Shown: positions 50,277 through 59,336 of the stretch, one piece after another
How positions within the stretch are numbered: the first letter of the stretch is position 1
Layout: each line of letters starts with the position of its first letter
Translations under genes and position numbers: made by a program
Notes under the pieces: model-generated
The model's database searches: none
Seen by the model: only the letters and a program-made list of their open reading frames with translations
Told to the model about the DNA's origin: nothing
Assembly (NCBI GenBank): GCA_965230205.1
Contig: OZ245996.1
Coordinates: 310,001-374,000, forward strand
From: CANLBN01 sp965230205
GTDB taxonomy: Bacteria > Pseudomonadota > Gammaproteobacteria > Pseudomonadales > Cellvibrionaceae
Direction: 5' to 3'
Length of the DNA: 64,000 bases

Positions 50277-51779
50277 ATGAGTAACACTGAAACCCCACAA
50301 AACAGTGACTCACCACAAGAGAAAATGTCACGTTTTCGCGGTAGTCACCCTCTATATGCTATTGGCAGCATCCTATTGTGCATGCTGCCTTTTATGCTAT
50401 CTGGCAGTTCTGTCCCTACACTACTAGAACGCATTGTGGATGAAGGTTACCTCCCTATTCTTTCCAGCAATGGCCCCATTACCTACTTTGAAGGCCCTTT
50501 TGGCTATGCCGGTTTTGAACATGACCTTGCAGAGGCCTTCGCCGATCATTTAGGAGTGGAATTAGTGATCAAGGACGAGTCAAACCTTGGAAATATGCTC
50601 AATTTAGTTGGCACCCCATCGGGGCACTTTGCAGCCAACAGTTTAAGTGTTACTGAGAGCCGCCAAAAGAAATTACAATTCTCTGTTCCGTATATGCAAG
50701 TCAGTCAGGAAGTGATTTATCGCCGAGGCAGCCCTCGGCCGAAGAAAATAGAAGACATTATTGATTTAACTATTGTCGTAGCAGCCAATAGTTCGCATGT
50801 AGAGCTATTAAAAGAACTACAAAAAGAACACCCCACATTAAGCTGGAAAGAAGTAGAAGATTTAGAAGAACTGGATCTGCTAGAGATGGTTCATAGTAAG
50901 CGAGCCGACATCACCATTGTTGACTCAACTTCTTATACTGTTAACCGTAATATATATCCCCGAGCCAGAAGAGCGTTCAGCCTACAGAAAGACAAAGATA
51001 TTGCCTGGGCATTCCCCAAAACCGGTGACAGAAGCTTACTCAAAGCCGCCAATGTATTTTTATCATCATTCAAAGATTCAGGAGAACTGGATAAGCTAAC
51101 CGATAAATATTTTGCAAATGAGCAGCTAGATGTAGGCGGCGCCCTGACATTTTCGAAACACATCGATAAACGCTTACCAAAATGGGAAACGTATTTCCGC
51201 GAAACAGCAGATGAATTTAAACTCGATTGGCTGTTTATTGCCGCCATGAGTTATCAAGAGTCCCATTGGAATGCCAATGCGAAATCCTTCACAGGCGTCA
51301 GGGGTCTGATGATGCTGACTCGGAATACAGCCAAAGCCTTAGGCATTAAGGACCGCACAGACCCTCAACAAAGTATCTATGGCGGAGCAAAATATTTTAC
51401 ACAACGCTTAGAAAGGTTACCTGACAGCATTAAAAGCCCTGATCGTTTATGGATGGCGCTAGCAGCTTATAATGTTGGCCTTGGGCACTTAGAAGATGCG
51501 CGTAAGTTAACCGAGCAACAAGGTGGTGACCCTGACTTATGGGATGATGTCAAAGAACGTCTCCCCTTGCTGAGCAAGAAAAAGTATTACAAGAAAACCA
51601 AACATGGTTATGCACGAGGGTGGGAACCTGTCAAATATGTAGAAAATATCCGTAACTACCATAATATTCTGGTATGGCACAACGAATCGTTACAACGACG
51701 GCTTGCCCTGGAATTACAAAATGAAATAGAACCGGTTAATTTTTCCCGCATTGAAAACGGCACGCTATCGCAACTTTAA
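50277..51779 (+). CDS. mltF: Membrane-bound lytic murein transglycosylase F
   Basis: MltF cleaves the glycan strand, leaving 1,6-anhydroMurNAc ends. It has one N-terminal membrane anchor (about residues 26-45), a periplasmic-binding-protein-like regulatory domain (about 60-280; GYAGFEHDLAEAFADHLGV), and a C-terminal SLT domain with the catalytic Glu in AMSYQESHWNANAKS, GVRGLMMLTRNTAKALG and LAAYNVGLGHLEDAR. Length (500 aa) is normal. The divergent purL and downstream tadA reproduce the enterobacterial order. Confidence 0.95.
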   Translation: MSNTETPQNSDSPQEKMSRFRGSHPLYAIGSILLCMLPFMLSGSSVPTLLERIVDEGYLPILSSNGPITYFEGPFGYAGFEHDLAEAFADHLGVELVIKDESNLGNMLNLVGTPSGHFAANSLSVTESRQKKLQFSVPYMQVSQEVIYRRGSPRPKKIEDIIDLTIVVAANSSHVELLKELQKEHPTLSWKEVEDLEELDLLEMVHSKRADITIVDSTSYTVNRNIYPRARRAFSLQKDKDIAWAFPKTGDRSLLKAANVFLSSFKDSGELDKLTDKYFANEQLDVGGALTFSKHIDKRLPKWETYFRETADEFKLDWLFIAAMSYQESHWNANAKSFTGVRGLMMLTRNTAKALGIKDRTDPQQSIYGGAKYFTQRLERLPDSIKSPDRLWMALAAYNVGLGHLEDARKLTEQQGGDPDLWDDVKERLPLLSKKKYYKKTKHGYARGWEPVKYVENIRNYHNILVWHNESLQRRLALELQNEIEPVNFSRIENGTLSQL

Positions 51780-51808
51780 TTTCATTGGATAGTAGTACTG
51801 TTACTGTT

Positions 51809-52282
51809 TTAATGACGCGCTTTTCTAATCTGTTGCCGTCTCTTGGCAAAAAAATGACTGATAATGTCCCCACACTGTTGTTGGCAAACACCGCCTCTAT
51901 ACTCAATTTTGTGGTTTAGATAGTCAGCATCCAGCATTTGCACACGGCTCTCAATTACACCTGCCTTAGGCTCACTCGCACCAAACACCAGTCGACGAAT
52001 GCGACTATGAATAATAGCGCCAGTACACATCGTGCAGGGCTCTAAAGTGACATACAACGTAGCATCAACTAAACGGTAATTCTCAATTGACCTCGCAGCA
52101 TCCCTCAATGCCACTATTTCTGCGTGAGCAGTAGGGTCACAAGCACTAATCGGCTGATTATATCCACGACCAATAACCTGCTCGTCCAAAACAACCACTG
52201 CACCAACAGGTACCTCACCTTTGGCTTCAGCTTCCTTAGCCAATACCAAAGCTTGCTGCATCCATTCTTCATCACTGATCAT
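51809..52282 (-). CDS. tadA: tRNA-specific adenosine deaminase
   Basis: TadA deaminates A34 to inosine in the anticodon of tRNA-Arg(ACG). The zinc site is complete: HAEIVALRDA with the catalytic Glu, and PCTMCTGAIIHSRI with two cysteine ligands. Other marks are EVPVGAVVVLD and GASEPKAG. Length 157 aa is standard. It converges on mltF and overlaps the upstream DUF1653 gene by 11 bp, so the two are co-transcribed. Confidence 0.95.
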   Translation of the reverse strand: MISDEEWMQQALVLAKEAEAKGEVPVGAVVVLDEQVIGRGYNQPISACDPTAHAEIVALRDAARSIENYRLVDATLYVTLEPCTMCTGAIIHSRIRRLVFGASEPKAGVIESRVQMLDADYLNHKIEYRGGVCQQQCGDIISHFFAKRRQQIRKARH

Positions 52283-52535
52283 TATTCATACCCGACTCAC
52301 CGATATATTCAAACCGAGGAATCACAGCATTATCTATCGAGACGGTTTCTTTAAACATATGCAAAGGTCTAACCCACCATGAACCATCATCATACAAGCA
52401 ACGATAAACCACTAGCCACTCGTCCGTCTCGCTGTGTCTTGCAGTTGCAATCACATCGTACTCCCCACCTTTATAATGACGATAACGCCCCACTTGAAGA
52501 GGAGCTTCCTGCAAAGGGGATTCAGTTTCATTCAT
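52272..52535 (-). CDS. DUF1653-family protein
   Basis: An 87-aa protein with the DUF1653 core: VGRYRHYKGGEYDVIATARHSETDEWLVVYRCLYDDGSWWVRP shown in part by GRYRHYKGGEY and SWWVRPLHMF. The family is a small beta-rich domain of unknown function. Its 3' end overlaps tadA, and the MITE-like element begins 20 bp upstream of its start, so the original promoter may have been displaced or replaced by the element. Confidence 0.85.
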   Translation of the reverse strand: MNETESPLQEAPLQVGRYRHYKGGEYDVIATARHSETDEWLVVYRCLYDDGSWWVRPLHMFKETVSIDNAVIPRFEYIGESGMNNDQ

Positions 52536-52555
52536 GGAATATTCTCACAATATTA

Positions 52556-52849
52556 ATTAGGGTCTGTTGACGTTTCATTATTACTCCTGCCATCGGCTAT
52601 TTTTTCAGCTGACAAGGCAGAACGAGAGCGGTGTAGTGCACCTACATAAACGAGTTCCCTCGGTGCCGCTTGACGGTATAACACAGTCAGATGGAAAAAT
52701 AGCTATGGCCCTTTGGGTTGGGCTTAAAAAAGCGCTACTCTGCATTACTCGTTGCTCATTTGGAACTACCAAACCACTCTCCTCGCGCTTTGATTAGCGC
52801 TTTTTTAAACTCCAACAGGAGCAATAATGAAACGTCAACAGACCCTAAT
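52556..52849. mobile_element. MITE-like non-autonomous element with 34-bp terminal inverted repeats
   Basis: The ends ATTAGGGTCTGTTGACGTTT (starting at 52556, arm to 52589) and the reverse complement at 52816-52849 match in 33 of 34 bases. Inside, a second inverted pair (TTAAAAAAGCGCTA at 52724-52737 with its complement at 52795-52808) gives a nested hairpin. The 294 bp contain no transposase. A clear target duplication is not visible, since the AT-rich flanks make the exact ends ambiguous. It has probably been mobilised in trans by a related insertion sequence; the family is not assigned. Confidence 0.85.
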
Positions 52850-53032
52850 ATCGCCTATTCTAACGATTATGCGATAACTAAACGACAGGAAACCATCAAT
52901 GCCTTTAATATTCTATTTGGCGACGATAGAAATATGTATGAAGCTAATTGTCCTGCGGGCGGTAATAATGCTATGAAAGAAGCAATTGAACATATGATTG
53001 ATAACACTTTAGGAGAATGCAGTGACTTATAG
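52850..53032 (+). pseudogene. Gene fragment fused to the right end of the MITE
   Basis: From the right end of the element a protein-like frame continues to a stop at 53032 (NIAYSNDYAITKRQETINAF, NILFGDDRNMYEANCP and so on). The open frame actually begins at 52718 inside the element, giving a 104-residue chimera. The host part looks like the C-terminal portion of a small gene whose 5' end was lost or replaced at insertion. Whether the chimera is expressed is unknown. No family was recognised. Confidence 0.45.
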
Positions 53033-53043
53033 CTACATTTAAA

Positions 53044-54630
53044 TTATTGGACAAACTCTGGCCAACAAATTTTTACGGAAGCTCCTCCCAGATCTGATCG
53101 AGTAATAACAATCGTACCTTTGTGCCACTTGGCTATTTGGTTAACTATCGCCAAACCTAAACCATGTCCTTCTGTCGTGCTACGCTGCTTATTACCCAAC
53201 TGTGAAAATGGTTCAAGTATTTTTTCACAATACTCTTCATCAATACCTAAACCATCATCTTCTACTTGCAAGCATAAATGCTCACCTTCTTTGAAATACG
53301 ATATCCTAACGACAGACTTAGCATGTTTTACCCCGTTACTCAGTAAATTCGACAATGCTCGTCCGAGTGCTTTCGGATCAACAAATTGCTCTGATGTATT
53401 TAGAGAGTTGTCCACATTAGTAATAAACTCTATTTGTTCAAAATCAAAACTGTATTGATCCACTTCTTCTCTGATCTTTGATGCAAAATTGGATTCTTTA
53501 AAATGTTTAATATCGGTTGATCGATTATATCGAGAGTGAACCAATGTTTGATTAATTAAATAATCCAGTGAATCAATACTGGTATTGATCGTCTTTTTAT
53601 AGCGTTCACTTTCTTCCGCAGTACACTGACCTGAATCGACCATTTCTATCGCAAAACGCAATCGTGCCAAAGGCGTTCTTAAATCGTGAGCAACGGCATT
53701 AGTCAAATGCTGGTTTGCACTAATCAAGTTTTGTATATTATCTGCCATTAAATTAAAAGATTTCCCTAAATTGGCTGCCAGAGAACTTTTTTTAATGACA
53801 ACCCGAGAATCCAAGTGCCCGGCACCAAACGCAGTTGCACTTTCATTAAGGCGCTTATGATCTTTCCACAATGGCCATAGCCAAACAAACAAGCCAAGGC
53901 CGATACAAACAACAAAAATAAGAACATATGTCACAATGGCCAGCAACTCAAGCTCGCCGTATTCAATAGGTCCAATTAATAATGTTTTATCATTTTGTAA
54001 ATCAACATAAAATATTTCATTATCGTTTTCATTTAAAGACCAAACGATATCTGCATATTGAAATATCTCTGTCTTTGACTTTTTATCTTCTGCAGTTTTC
54101 CTATCGACAATCTGAAACGGAAAACCATATTCTTCTTGTAATAGCGCAGCTTCATTATCAAGCTCAGATTCACTCACCATTAACAAAGCCTGCTTTAACA
54201 CATAGATAGGCCCTTTAGCTAATCGGTAAGTATCTTGAGCATCAGTTTCTTCTGCCGCAGCCGTAATAACCCAATCACTATTTTTTAGTTTATAGCCAAC
54301 GACAGCACCGTCATGGCTTAAAAAAACTAACTCGCCTTTTTTAAGCCTCTCTAGCTTACTAGTATTCTTTGTTACTTCAGATAAACGAACTCGCTGTAGT
54401 TGAACACCAAAATTATCAGCAATAACACTAAATACGGCTTCTTGCCGCTCAACTGGCACGACATCAAGTTGAGCGGCAACATGCTTCATGGCACCCAAAT
54501 AGATTGATGACATATATTGCTCTTGAAGCCATTCACCAGCTAATCTCACCGGATTATATTTTTCAGAGAATAATAAAAATAATAGTGGCAGCAAGGCTAA
54601 TACCAATAACTTCAATAAGGCTTTTAGCAT
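53044..54630 (-). CDS. Sensor histidine kinase, RstB-like
   Basis: A 528-aa membrane kinase. Transmembrane helices at about 5-20 and 230-252 flank a periplasmic domain of about 205 residues, larger than in E. coli RstB. HAMP follows, then the H-box NAVAHDLRTPLARLRF (His near 311), N-box LGRALSNLLSNGVKHAK, and EDDGLGIDEEY with GHGLGLAIVNQI. The partner regulator is the preceding gene, 42 bp upstream. The stimulus is unknown; neighbouring envelope genes suggest an outer-membrane or ion-related role. Confidence 0.85.
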   Translation of the reverse strand: MLKALLKLLVLALLPLLFLLFSEKYNPVRLAGEWLQEQYMSSIYLGAMKHVAAQLDVVPVERQEAVFSVIADNFGVQLQRVRLSEVTKNTSKLERLKKGELVFLSHDGAVVGYKLKNSDWVITAAAEETDAQDTYRLAKGPIYVLKQALLMVSESELDNEAALLQEEYGFPFQIVDRKTAEDKKSKTEIFQYADIVWSLNENDNEIFYVDLQNDKTLLIGPIEYGELELLAIVTYVLIFVVCIGLGLFVWLWPLWKDHKRLNESATAFGAGHLDSRVVIKKSSLAANLGKSFNLMADNIQNLISANQHLTNAVAHDLRTPLARLRFAIEMVDSGQCTAEESERYKKTINTSIDSLDYLINQTLVHSRYNRSTDIKHFKESNFASKIREEVDQYSFDFEQIEFITNVDNSLNTSEQFVDPKALGRALSNLLSNGVKHAKSVVRISYFKEGEHLCLQVEDDGLGIDEEYCEKILEPFSQLGNKQRSTTEGHGLGLAIVNQIAKWHKGTIVITRSDLGGASVKICWPEFVQ

Positions 54631-54672
54631 CAGAAACCTCTTGAACTTAGCGTATAAATTATCATCAAAATA

Positions 54673-55377
54673 TTACGTTTTTGAAATACAAAGCTGATAG
54701 CCTTTACCTCGTATCGTTTTAATAATATCGTAATCATTATCGCTCTGTAATTTTTTCCTCAATCGAGAAATTCGTCGATCAATGGAGCGATCCATACCAT
54801 CGTATTCAAACCCTCTCAATTCTTGAACAATGGTATTCCTATCAACCACGTGACCAATATCTTGAGCAAGCAGCAACAACAATTCAAACTCTGCGGAAGT
54901 TAGCTCAATTAAGTGGTCATCGACAGAAACCGTTCTATCCCCGGTATTAATCGTTAAAGAGCCCACTTGAATAACAGTATTAATTTTAGAAATATCAGAC
55001 GATAAGCTTGAACTAGAGATGCGGCGCAATAATGTACGAATGCGAGTTAACAATAATCGGGGCTGTACAGGTTTAACAATATAATCATCGGCGCCCAGCT
55101 CTAAACCGAGCATATGATCAACATCGTCATCTAAGGCAGTCAACATCAGAATAGGCCCAGTATAGAATGGCCTCACCTGTCGACAGACATCCATTCCGGT
55201 GATCCCCGGCAGCATAATATCGAGAATCACTAGATCTGGCTTATCAATAGGGATTTGCCTTGCTGCATCAATCCCATTAGTAATCACTTGAACCTCAAAA
55301 TTATTTTTTATCAAATAATCACGAACTAATGAAGCAAGTTCTTCATCATCTTCCACAAGCAAAATATTAATGCTCAT
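54673..55377 (-). CDS. Response regulator, RstA-like
   Basis: An OmpR-family regulator of 234 aa. The phospho-acceptor is in LVILDIMLPGITGMDVCRQ (about residue 52). The segment LTALDDDVDHMLGLELGADDYIVKPVQPRLLLTRIRTLLRR (seen in parts) is strikingly RstA-like. The C-terminal winged helix has LTSAEFELLLLLAQDIG and RSIDRRISRLRKKL. It is the first gene of the regulator-kinase pair. A palindrome AATTGT-G-ACAATT at 55453-55465, 76 bp upstream, may be its operator. Confidence 0.86.
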   Translation of the reverse strand: MSINILLVEDDEELASLVRDYLIKNNFEVQVITNGIDAARQIPIDKPDLVILDIMLPGITGMDVCRQVRPFYTGPILMLTALDDDVDHMLGLELGADDYIVKPVQPRLLLTRIRTLLRRISSSSLSSDISKINTVIQVGSLTINTGDRTVSVDDHLIELTSAEFELLLLLAQDIGHVVDRNTIVQELRGFEYDGMDRSIDRRISRLRKKLQSDNDYDIIKTIRGKGYQLCISKT

Positions 55378-55452
55378 AATCTAACTACCCAAACCATTAT
55401 ATTTTGTAGTGTAGTGCTAATATACTAAGAATTATAGAGGCCCTACCCCTCT

Positions 55453-55465
55453 AATTGTGACAATT
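55453..55465. promoter_or_regulatory. Palindrome upstream of the RstA-like regulator gene
   Basis: AATTGT-G-ACAATT is a perfect 6-1-6 inverted repeat containing TTGTGACAA. Related TGTGAC words recur upstream of the barrel-protein gene at 56799-56828. This suggests a common site, possibly for the RstA-like protein, although it differs from the E. coli RstA box recalled as TACATNTNGTTACA. Confidence 0.35.
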
Positions 55466-55560
55466 TGAGACGCAGGACATTCAAATATCTCACTCTGGAC
55501 AAGAGCGATGCATAAGGTTACCTTGCTTTACTACCCATACTTCAAAAGCACTCTTTAATG

Positions 55561-55941
55561 TTACCGGTTAAAATCTAAATTAAGGTGTATTTTCCCACCT
55601 GACTTATCAAAACCGCCGGATGGCTCAACATTTATTAATTTATGGGAGTTTTCCCAGTGTTTACCATCAAAGCTTGCCCAGTATTTATATAAATATAAGT
55701 CTTTTTTAAAACTAGCAATTACCGTAGAAGATAAATGCTTATTAAACGCTGTACCGCTTATAGAAAATTTAATCGGAAATTCAGCATTTGCCGGGATAAA
55801 AACAATATGATCTTTAGGAGCATCTCTTGATTCACCTATTTTAATAACAGGAACATTATCTATCAGTGAGCGATTTGGCGTATTTATAGAGGCACAACTA
55901 GACAACATAATTAAAAAAAGTATTACAATAATTTTATCCAT
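55561..55941 (-). CDS. Small uncharacterised lipoprotein
   Basis: A 126-aa protein with a typical lipoprotein signal, lipobox MLSSCAS near residue 16. The mature part contains EFPIKFSISGTAFNKHLSSTV and SFDGKHWENSHKLI, beta-strand-like and mildly basic. I do not recognise a family. It lies between the RstA-like gene and the barrel-protein gene on the same strand and may be co-transcribed with the latter (55 bp gap). Confidence 0.6.
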   Translation of the reverse strand: MDKIIVILFLIMLSSCASINTPNRSLIDNVPVIKIGESRDAPKDHIVFIPANAEFPIKFSISGTAFNKHLSSTVIASFKKDLYLYKYWASFDGKHWENSHKLINVEPSGGFDKSGGKIHLNLDFNR

Positions 55942-55996
55942 TACTTAATTGCACCCTTCAAAACACAGCAAGAATAACCTTGATAATGAAAATGGT

Positions 55997-56692
55997 TTAA
56001 AAACGATAACCAATACCAATAGTTGCATTTAACTGAGGTCCGTTTATATCATCTTCTATATCTCGCTCATGCTTACGGATATTAGCCGCAGAAACAACAC
56101 TTGTATTACCACTAACTCGAGTATTGACATCAGCATCATCTACAGGAAATAAGACCCCTACTTCAGCAAAATATGACAACCCTCTTCGGCCTTTATGCTT
56201 ATTGCCCCAACCGACACTAACGTAGGGCGCAAAAGAAGAATGATCGATATCTGTATCTAAACGAACACCATCGCTGGACAATACAGGCTGATCACCCACT
56301 GTAAAATTTTTGCTTGCTCTAGAATTAAGAGCATATTCTCGATCAAAATAAGCTGCGCCACTAGAAACAAAAAACTGATTTGACTTAAAAGGGTACCAGT
56401 CAATACCAACCTGAGTACCGAACAACTCAATATCCCCTTCGTATTTCACATCGTCAATTTCGACATTATCGATATCTAGCTCTCCACCCCCAATCACTGC
56501 ACGCCACTGAACTTTATCGTTCCCTATCAAATGCCAACCTGTATCCCCAGACACATAAGCTCCAAAACCGTGTGATCCGACTGCATGACCTACAGATACT
56601 TCAGCATGAGCCACAGAAGATAACGATAAAATAGCAGTAGCGCCCAGTAATACTATCTTTTTATTTAAACCCACAAACAAACCCTCCATCAA
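55997..56692 (-). CDS. Outer-membrane beta-barrel protein
   Basis: About 231 aa with a signal peptide ending VAHAEVSVG (about residue 30), many short amphipathic strands (FFVSSGAAYFDREYAL, FAPYVSVGWGNKH, LSYFAEVGVLFPV) and a C-terminal strand TIGIGYRF ending in phenylalanine. The size fits an 8- to 10-stranded barrel, OmpW- or OmpA-barrel-like; no function is assignable. ATG 56692 or 56689, or a later ATG, may be the start. TGTGAC repeats lie about 107-136 bp upstream. Confidence 0.65.
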   Translation of the reverse strand: MMEGLFVGLNKKIVLLGATAILSLSSVAHAEVSVGHAVGSHGFGAYVSGDTGWHLIGNDKVQWRAVIGGGELDIDNVEIDDVKYEGDIELFGTQVGIDWYPFKSNQFFVSSGAAYFDREYALNSRASKNFTVGDQPVLSSDGVRLDTDIDHSSFAPYVSVGWGNKHKGRRGLSYFAEVGVLFPVDDADVNTRVSGNTSVVSAANIRKHERDIEDDINGPQLNATIGIGYRF

Positions 56693-56798
56693 TTAAATAT
56701 GCATGGCATGTGCAACATTCATTAAATAACTACAATGCAAAGCATGCCGTTAAGGTCGTTAATATATTGAAGAAGGAGGTAACTGTCTGTGGCACAAA

Positions 56799-56828
56799 TG
56801 TGACAACATGTGACTAATCGATGTCACA
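56799..56828. promoter_or_regulatory. TGTGAC repeat cluster upstream of the barrel-protein gene
   Basis: TGTGACA (56799-56805) and TGTGACT (56809-56815) are direct repeats 10 bp apart, followed by the inverted TGTCACA (56822-56828). The same core occurs in the palindrome upstream of the nearby RstA-like gene. A CRP site was considered, but the spacing between TGTGA and TCACA is 10 rather than 6. Confidence 0.35.
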
Positions 56829-56876
56829 GTTAGACACATCGAACGGCAACAAAAAAGAGGCTAAAAAGACTTTGGT

Positions 56877-58145
56877 TTATTTTTTATTTAGATACAGGCT
56901 CACATCGTCCTGATCAATTTGAAAACGGAACTGACCTAAAACATTCATGCCAAGAAGGCCATCAACGCCTGAAGACATCGTAAAATCAAGAACCGCTACT
57001 TGTATATTCCTCATGGAAAAAGGGCCCAAATTTAACTGAGGCATAGAATAAACGGTACCTTTAACAACGCCATTAGCAGTCTGAAACACCCTCTGTCCCA
57101 CTTCAACTGCTTGTCTATTACTATTTAATGACTGGAAAGAAGAACGCGAAAGCGTTGTCATAGATGCACCTGTATCAATCAATAATGTCACTTTATCTCG
57201 ACGGTTAAGGCCTAGATCGACCAAATACTGATTGCCTCGCCTCTGTAAGGAAACCCTCTCTGCCCCCTGCCAAGGGTTAGTAGGTTGAACATTATTGCCG
57301 ACTAATTGATTCAAAGTCGCTGTTGCTTGATTACCCACTAAGCTATCATTTTCTAATCGCTCTAACTGTTCAATCGCCGAATAATCATCTCCGCTTTTAT
57401 GATAAATAATTGCCTGACGATATTGATAATGAGAGCTTAGCAAACCTGTAGCATCAATGTGCGTATATAAGTTAATAAGAGAAAACCAATCTTTTTTCTC
57501 AGCATAGAAACGATCGACACGTTCAACAAACTGATTGAAGGATTGAATAACTTTTTGCTGTTGAGTATTTGAGTAAGCATAGCTCTTTGCTAACTGATAG
57601 ATATTAACGGCTTCCATATACAAGCCATTAGCATTATTAAACTTTGCGAGTAGCAGCAGAACATCAATGTCATCGTAGTAAATCGCTAAGAAGGCATTGG
57701 TTAAGTCAGAAAAATTATTTTGATCCTGAGCCCTCAGCAAATGTTCCAGATGGTCCAGCAGTACCCCTCTTAACTTAAAAATTACCTGCTCATTATATTG
57801 AGCTTGATATAAATCCATGGCTTCGCTATAACGATGGGCGCCTAATAATTTATCAAACAATATAAATGTAGTAGTTCCGTTACTTTTAGGATTAGCTAGA
57901 ATCTTGTTTTCATTCGAAGAAGGCTTGTTTGGAATTAGAAAATCAGTCTTAGGGTGCTCTTCTGATAAAGTCAGCTGCTTATTGTCCGCGATAATTTGGG
58001 AGTCTATCGTATTTTTTTGACCTGATACCTCAGCAACGACTGACTCAGAAGCTCTATAGTCAGATACCAGCCCTCTAACCATCCAGCCGCAGCTGAAACT
58101 GATGACAATAAAACATAGAAGGGCTAATAGGGAACGAAGATTCAT
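56877..58145 (-). CDS. Membrane-anchored retropepsin-like aspartic protease
   Basis: A 422-aa protein. A short N-terminal membrane helix (about residues 5-26) is followed by a helical, TPR-like middle region (about 90-270) and a C-terminal single-copy pepsin-like domain (about 300-422). The active-site triad is VTLLIDTGASMTTLS, followed by a flap region, then VDGLLGMNVLGQFRF. Such clan AA domains act as dimers, facing the periplasm here by topology. Its substrate is unknown. It is the first gene of its strand run, upstream of the barrel and lipoprotein genes. Confidence 0.82.
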   Translation of the reverse strand: MNLRSLLALLCFIVISFSCGWMVRGLVSDYRASESVVAEVSGQKNTIDSQIIADNKQLTLSEEHPKTDFLIPNKPSSNENKILANPKSNGTTTFILFDKLLGAHRYSEAMDLYQAQYNEQVIFKLRGVLLDHLEHLLRAQDQNNFSDLTNAFLAIYYDDIDVLLLLAKFNNANGLYMEAVNIYQLAKSYAYSNTQQQKVIQSFNQFVERVDRFYAEKKDWFSLINLYTHIDATGLLSSHYQYRQAIIYHKSGDDYSAIEQLERLENDSLVGNQATATLNQLVGNNVQPTNPWQGAERVSLQRRGNQYLVDLGLNRRDKVTLLIDTGASMTTLSRSSFQSLNSNRQAVEVGQRVFQTANGVVKGTVYSMPQLNLGPFSMRNIQVAVLDFTMSSGVDGLLGMNVLGQFRFQIDQDDVSLYLNKK

Positions 58146-58304
58146 TAAATACTATAGATACTTTTAAGAATGGATATACCTACTATTTTACACAACAGGT
58201 ATACGGTGTATTAATAGTCAGATCACCATTTGATGATTTAGTTCTTATTAGAAAAGGGAAATTGAAGGGCTAACCGAAGGCAGCACAATATAAGTCAGGT
58301 TAGT

Positions 58305-58332
58305 AAGGGCAAAAATTTCCATCTTTGCCCTT
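58305..58332. terminator. Hairpin downstream of trhO
   Basis: AAGGGCAAA (58305-58313) pairs perfectly with TTTGCCCTT (58324-58332) over a 10-nt loop, 27 bp past the trhO stop on the minus strand. No strong U tract follows on that strand, so it may need Rho or serve as a 3' end stabiliser. Confidence 0.5.
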
Positions 58333-58358
58333 GGGTCTGTTAACAACAATAATACTAA

Positions 58359-59336
58359 TTAATTAGCTTTCTGCTCTACGATCCGCTTTTCTTTTTTTAT
58401 TCGCCGAGCTTCTCTTAACTGCTTTGGGGATAAGCCGATATGTTCTTCGTGGCGGCTTTTTGCTAATTCTATTTGCTTTTGTCGTTCACGAAACCGTGCG
58501 TGTTGTTCTGGTGTTTGCTGGTCATAACAACGAGGGCAAGCAACTCCAGGCATATATTGGTCTGACAACTTATCTTCTTCTGTAATAGGGTGACGGCAAC
58601 CATGGCATTGATCATAAGAGCCTTTTTTCAAATCATGATCAACCGCCACACGGTTATCGAAGACAAAGCACTCACCTTCCCATAAACTTTCGTCTTTAGG
58701 AACTTCTTCTAAATATTTTAAAATGCCGCCTTGCAAGTGATAAACCTCTTCAAAGCCCTGCTCTTTCAAAAAAGCGGTCGACTTTTCACAACGGATACCA
58801 CCAGTACAAAACATGGCCACTTTCTTATTTTTTTCCGGATCAAGGTTCTCAGCAACATATTGAGGAAATTCACGGAAGTTAGTGGTATGAGGGTCTTTAG
58901 CGCCTTTAAATGTCCCAATAGCCACTTCGTAATAATTGCGAGTATCCACAAGCACAACATCCGGGTCTTCAATTAAGTCATTCCAGTCTTCAGGCTTCAC
59001 ATAAGTGCCCACAACCTTATTAGGGTCTATTCCTTCAACACCCATGGTGACAATCTCTTTTTTCAACTTCACCTTCATTCGATAGAAAGGCATCTCTTCA
59101 TAAAAAGACTCTTTGCAATCGATATCAGCAAGGCGAGAATCTTCACGCAGGTACTCTAGTAAATTATCAATCGCTGAGCGGCTACCCGCTACCGTGCCGT
59201 TAATACCTTCTGCAGCCAATAGCAGGGTCCCTTTAATGCCCTGCGATACGCAATATTCGAGCAAGGGCTGGCGTAGGGCTTCATAGTCAGGGAGATTGAT
59301 AAACCGATATAAGGCAGCAACAACGATGTGATTCAT
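58359..59336 (-). CDS. trhO: tRNA uridine(34) hydroxylase (rhodanese-like TrhO/YceA)
   Basis: TrhO makes 5-hydroxyuridine at position 34 of certain tRNAs in an oxygen-dependent reaction. The protein has the UPF0176 N-terminal domain (AALYRFINLPDYEALRQPLL, AAEGINGTVAGS), a rhodanese domain with the active cysteine in MFCTGGIRCEKSTAFL, and a C-terminal cysteine-rich zinc-like region (YDQCHGCRHPI, GVACPRCYDQQ). Length 325 aa is typical. The arginine/lysine-rich C-terminus is also usual. Confidence 0.94.
   Translation of the reverse strand: MNHIVVAALYRFINLPDYEALRQPLLEYCVSQGIKGTLLLAAEGINGTVAGSRSAIDNLLEYLREDSRLADIDCKESFYEEMPFYRMKVKLKKEIVTMGVEGIDPNKVVGTYVKPEDWNDLIEDPDVVLVDTRNYYEVAIGTFKGAKDPHTTNFREFPQYVAENLDPEKNKKVAMFCTGGIRCEKSTAFLKEQGFEEVYHLQGGILKYLEEVPKDESLWEGECFVFDNRVAVDHDLKKGSYDQCHGCRHPITEEDKLSDQYMPGVACPRCYDQQTPEQHARFRERQKQIELAKSRHEEHIGLSPKQLREARRIKKEKRIVEQKAN

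Noticed and set aside
56809..56828. CRP site (TGTGA...TCACA)
   Set aside because: The half-sites are separated by 10 bp instead of the required 6.
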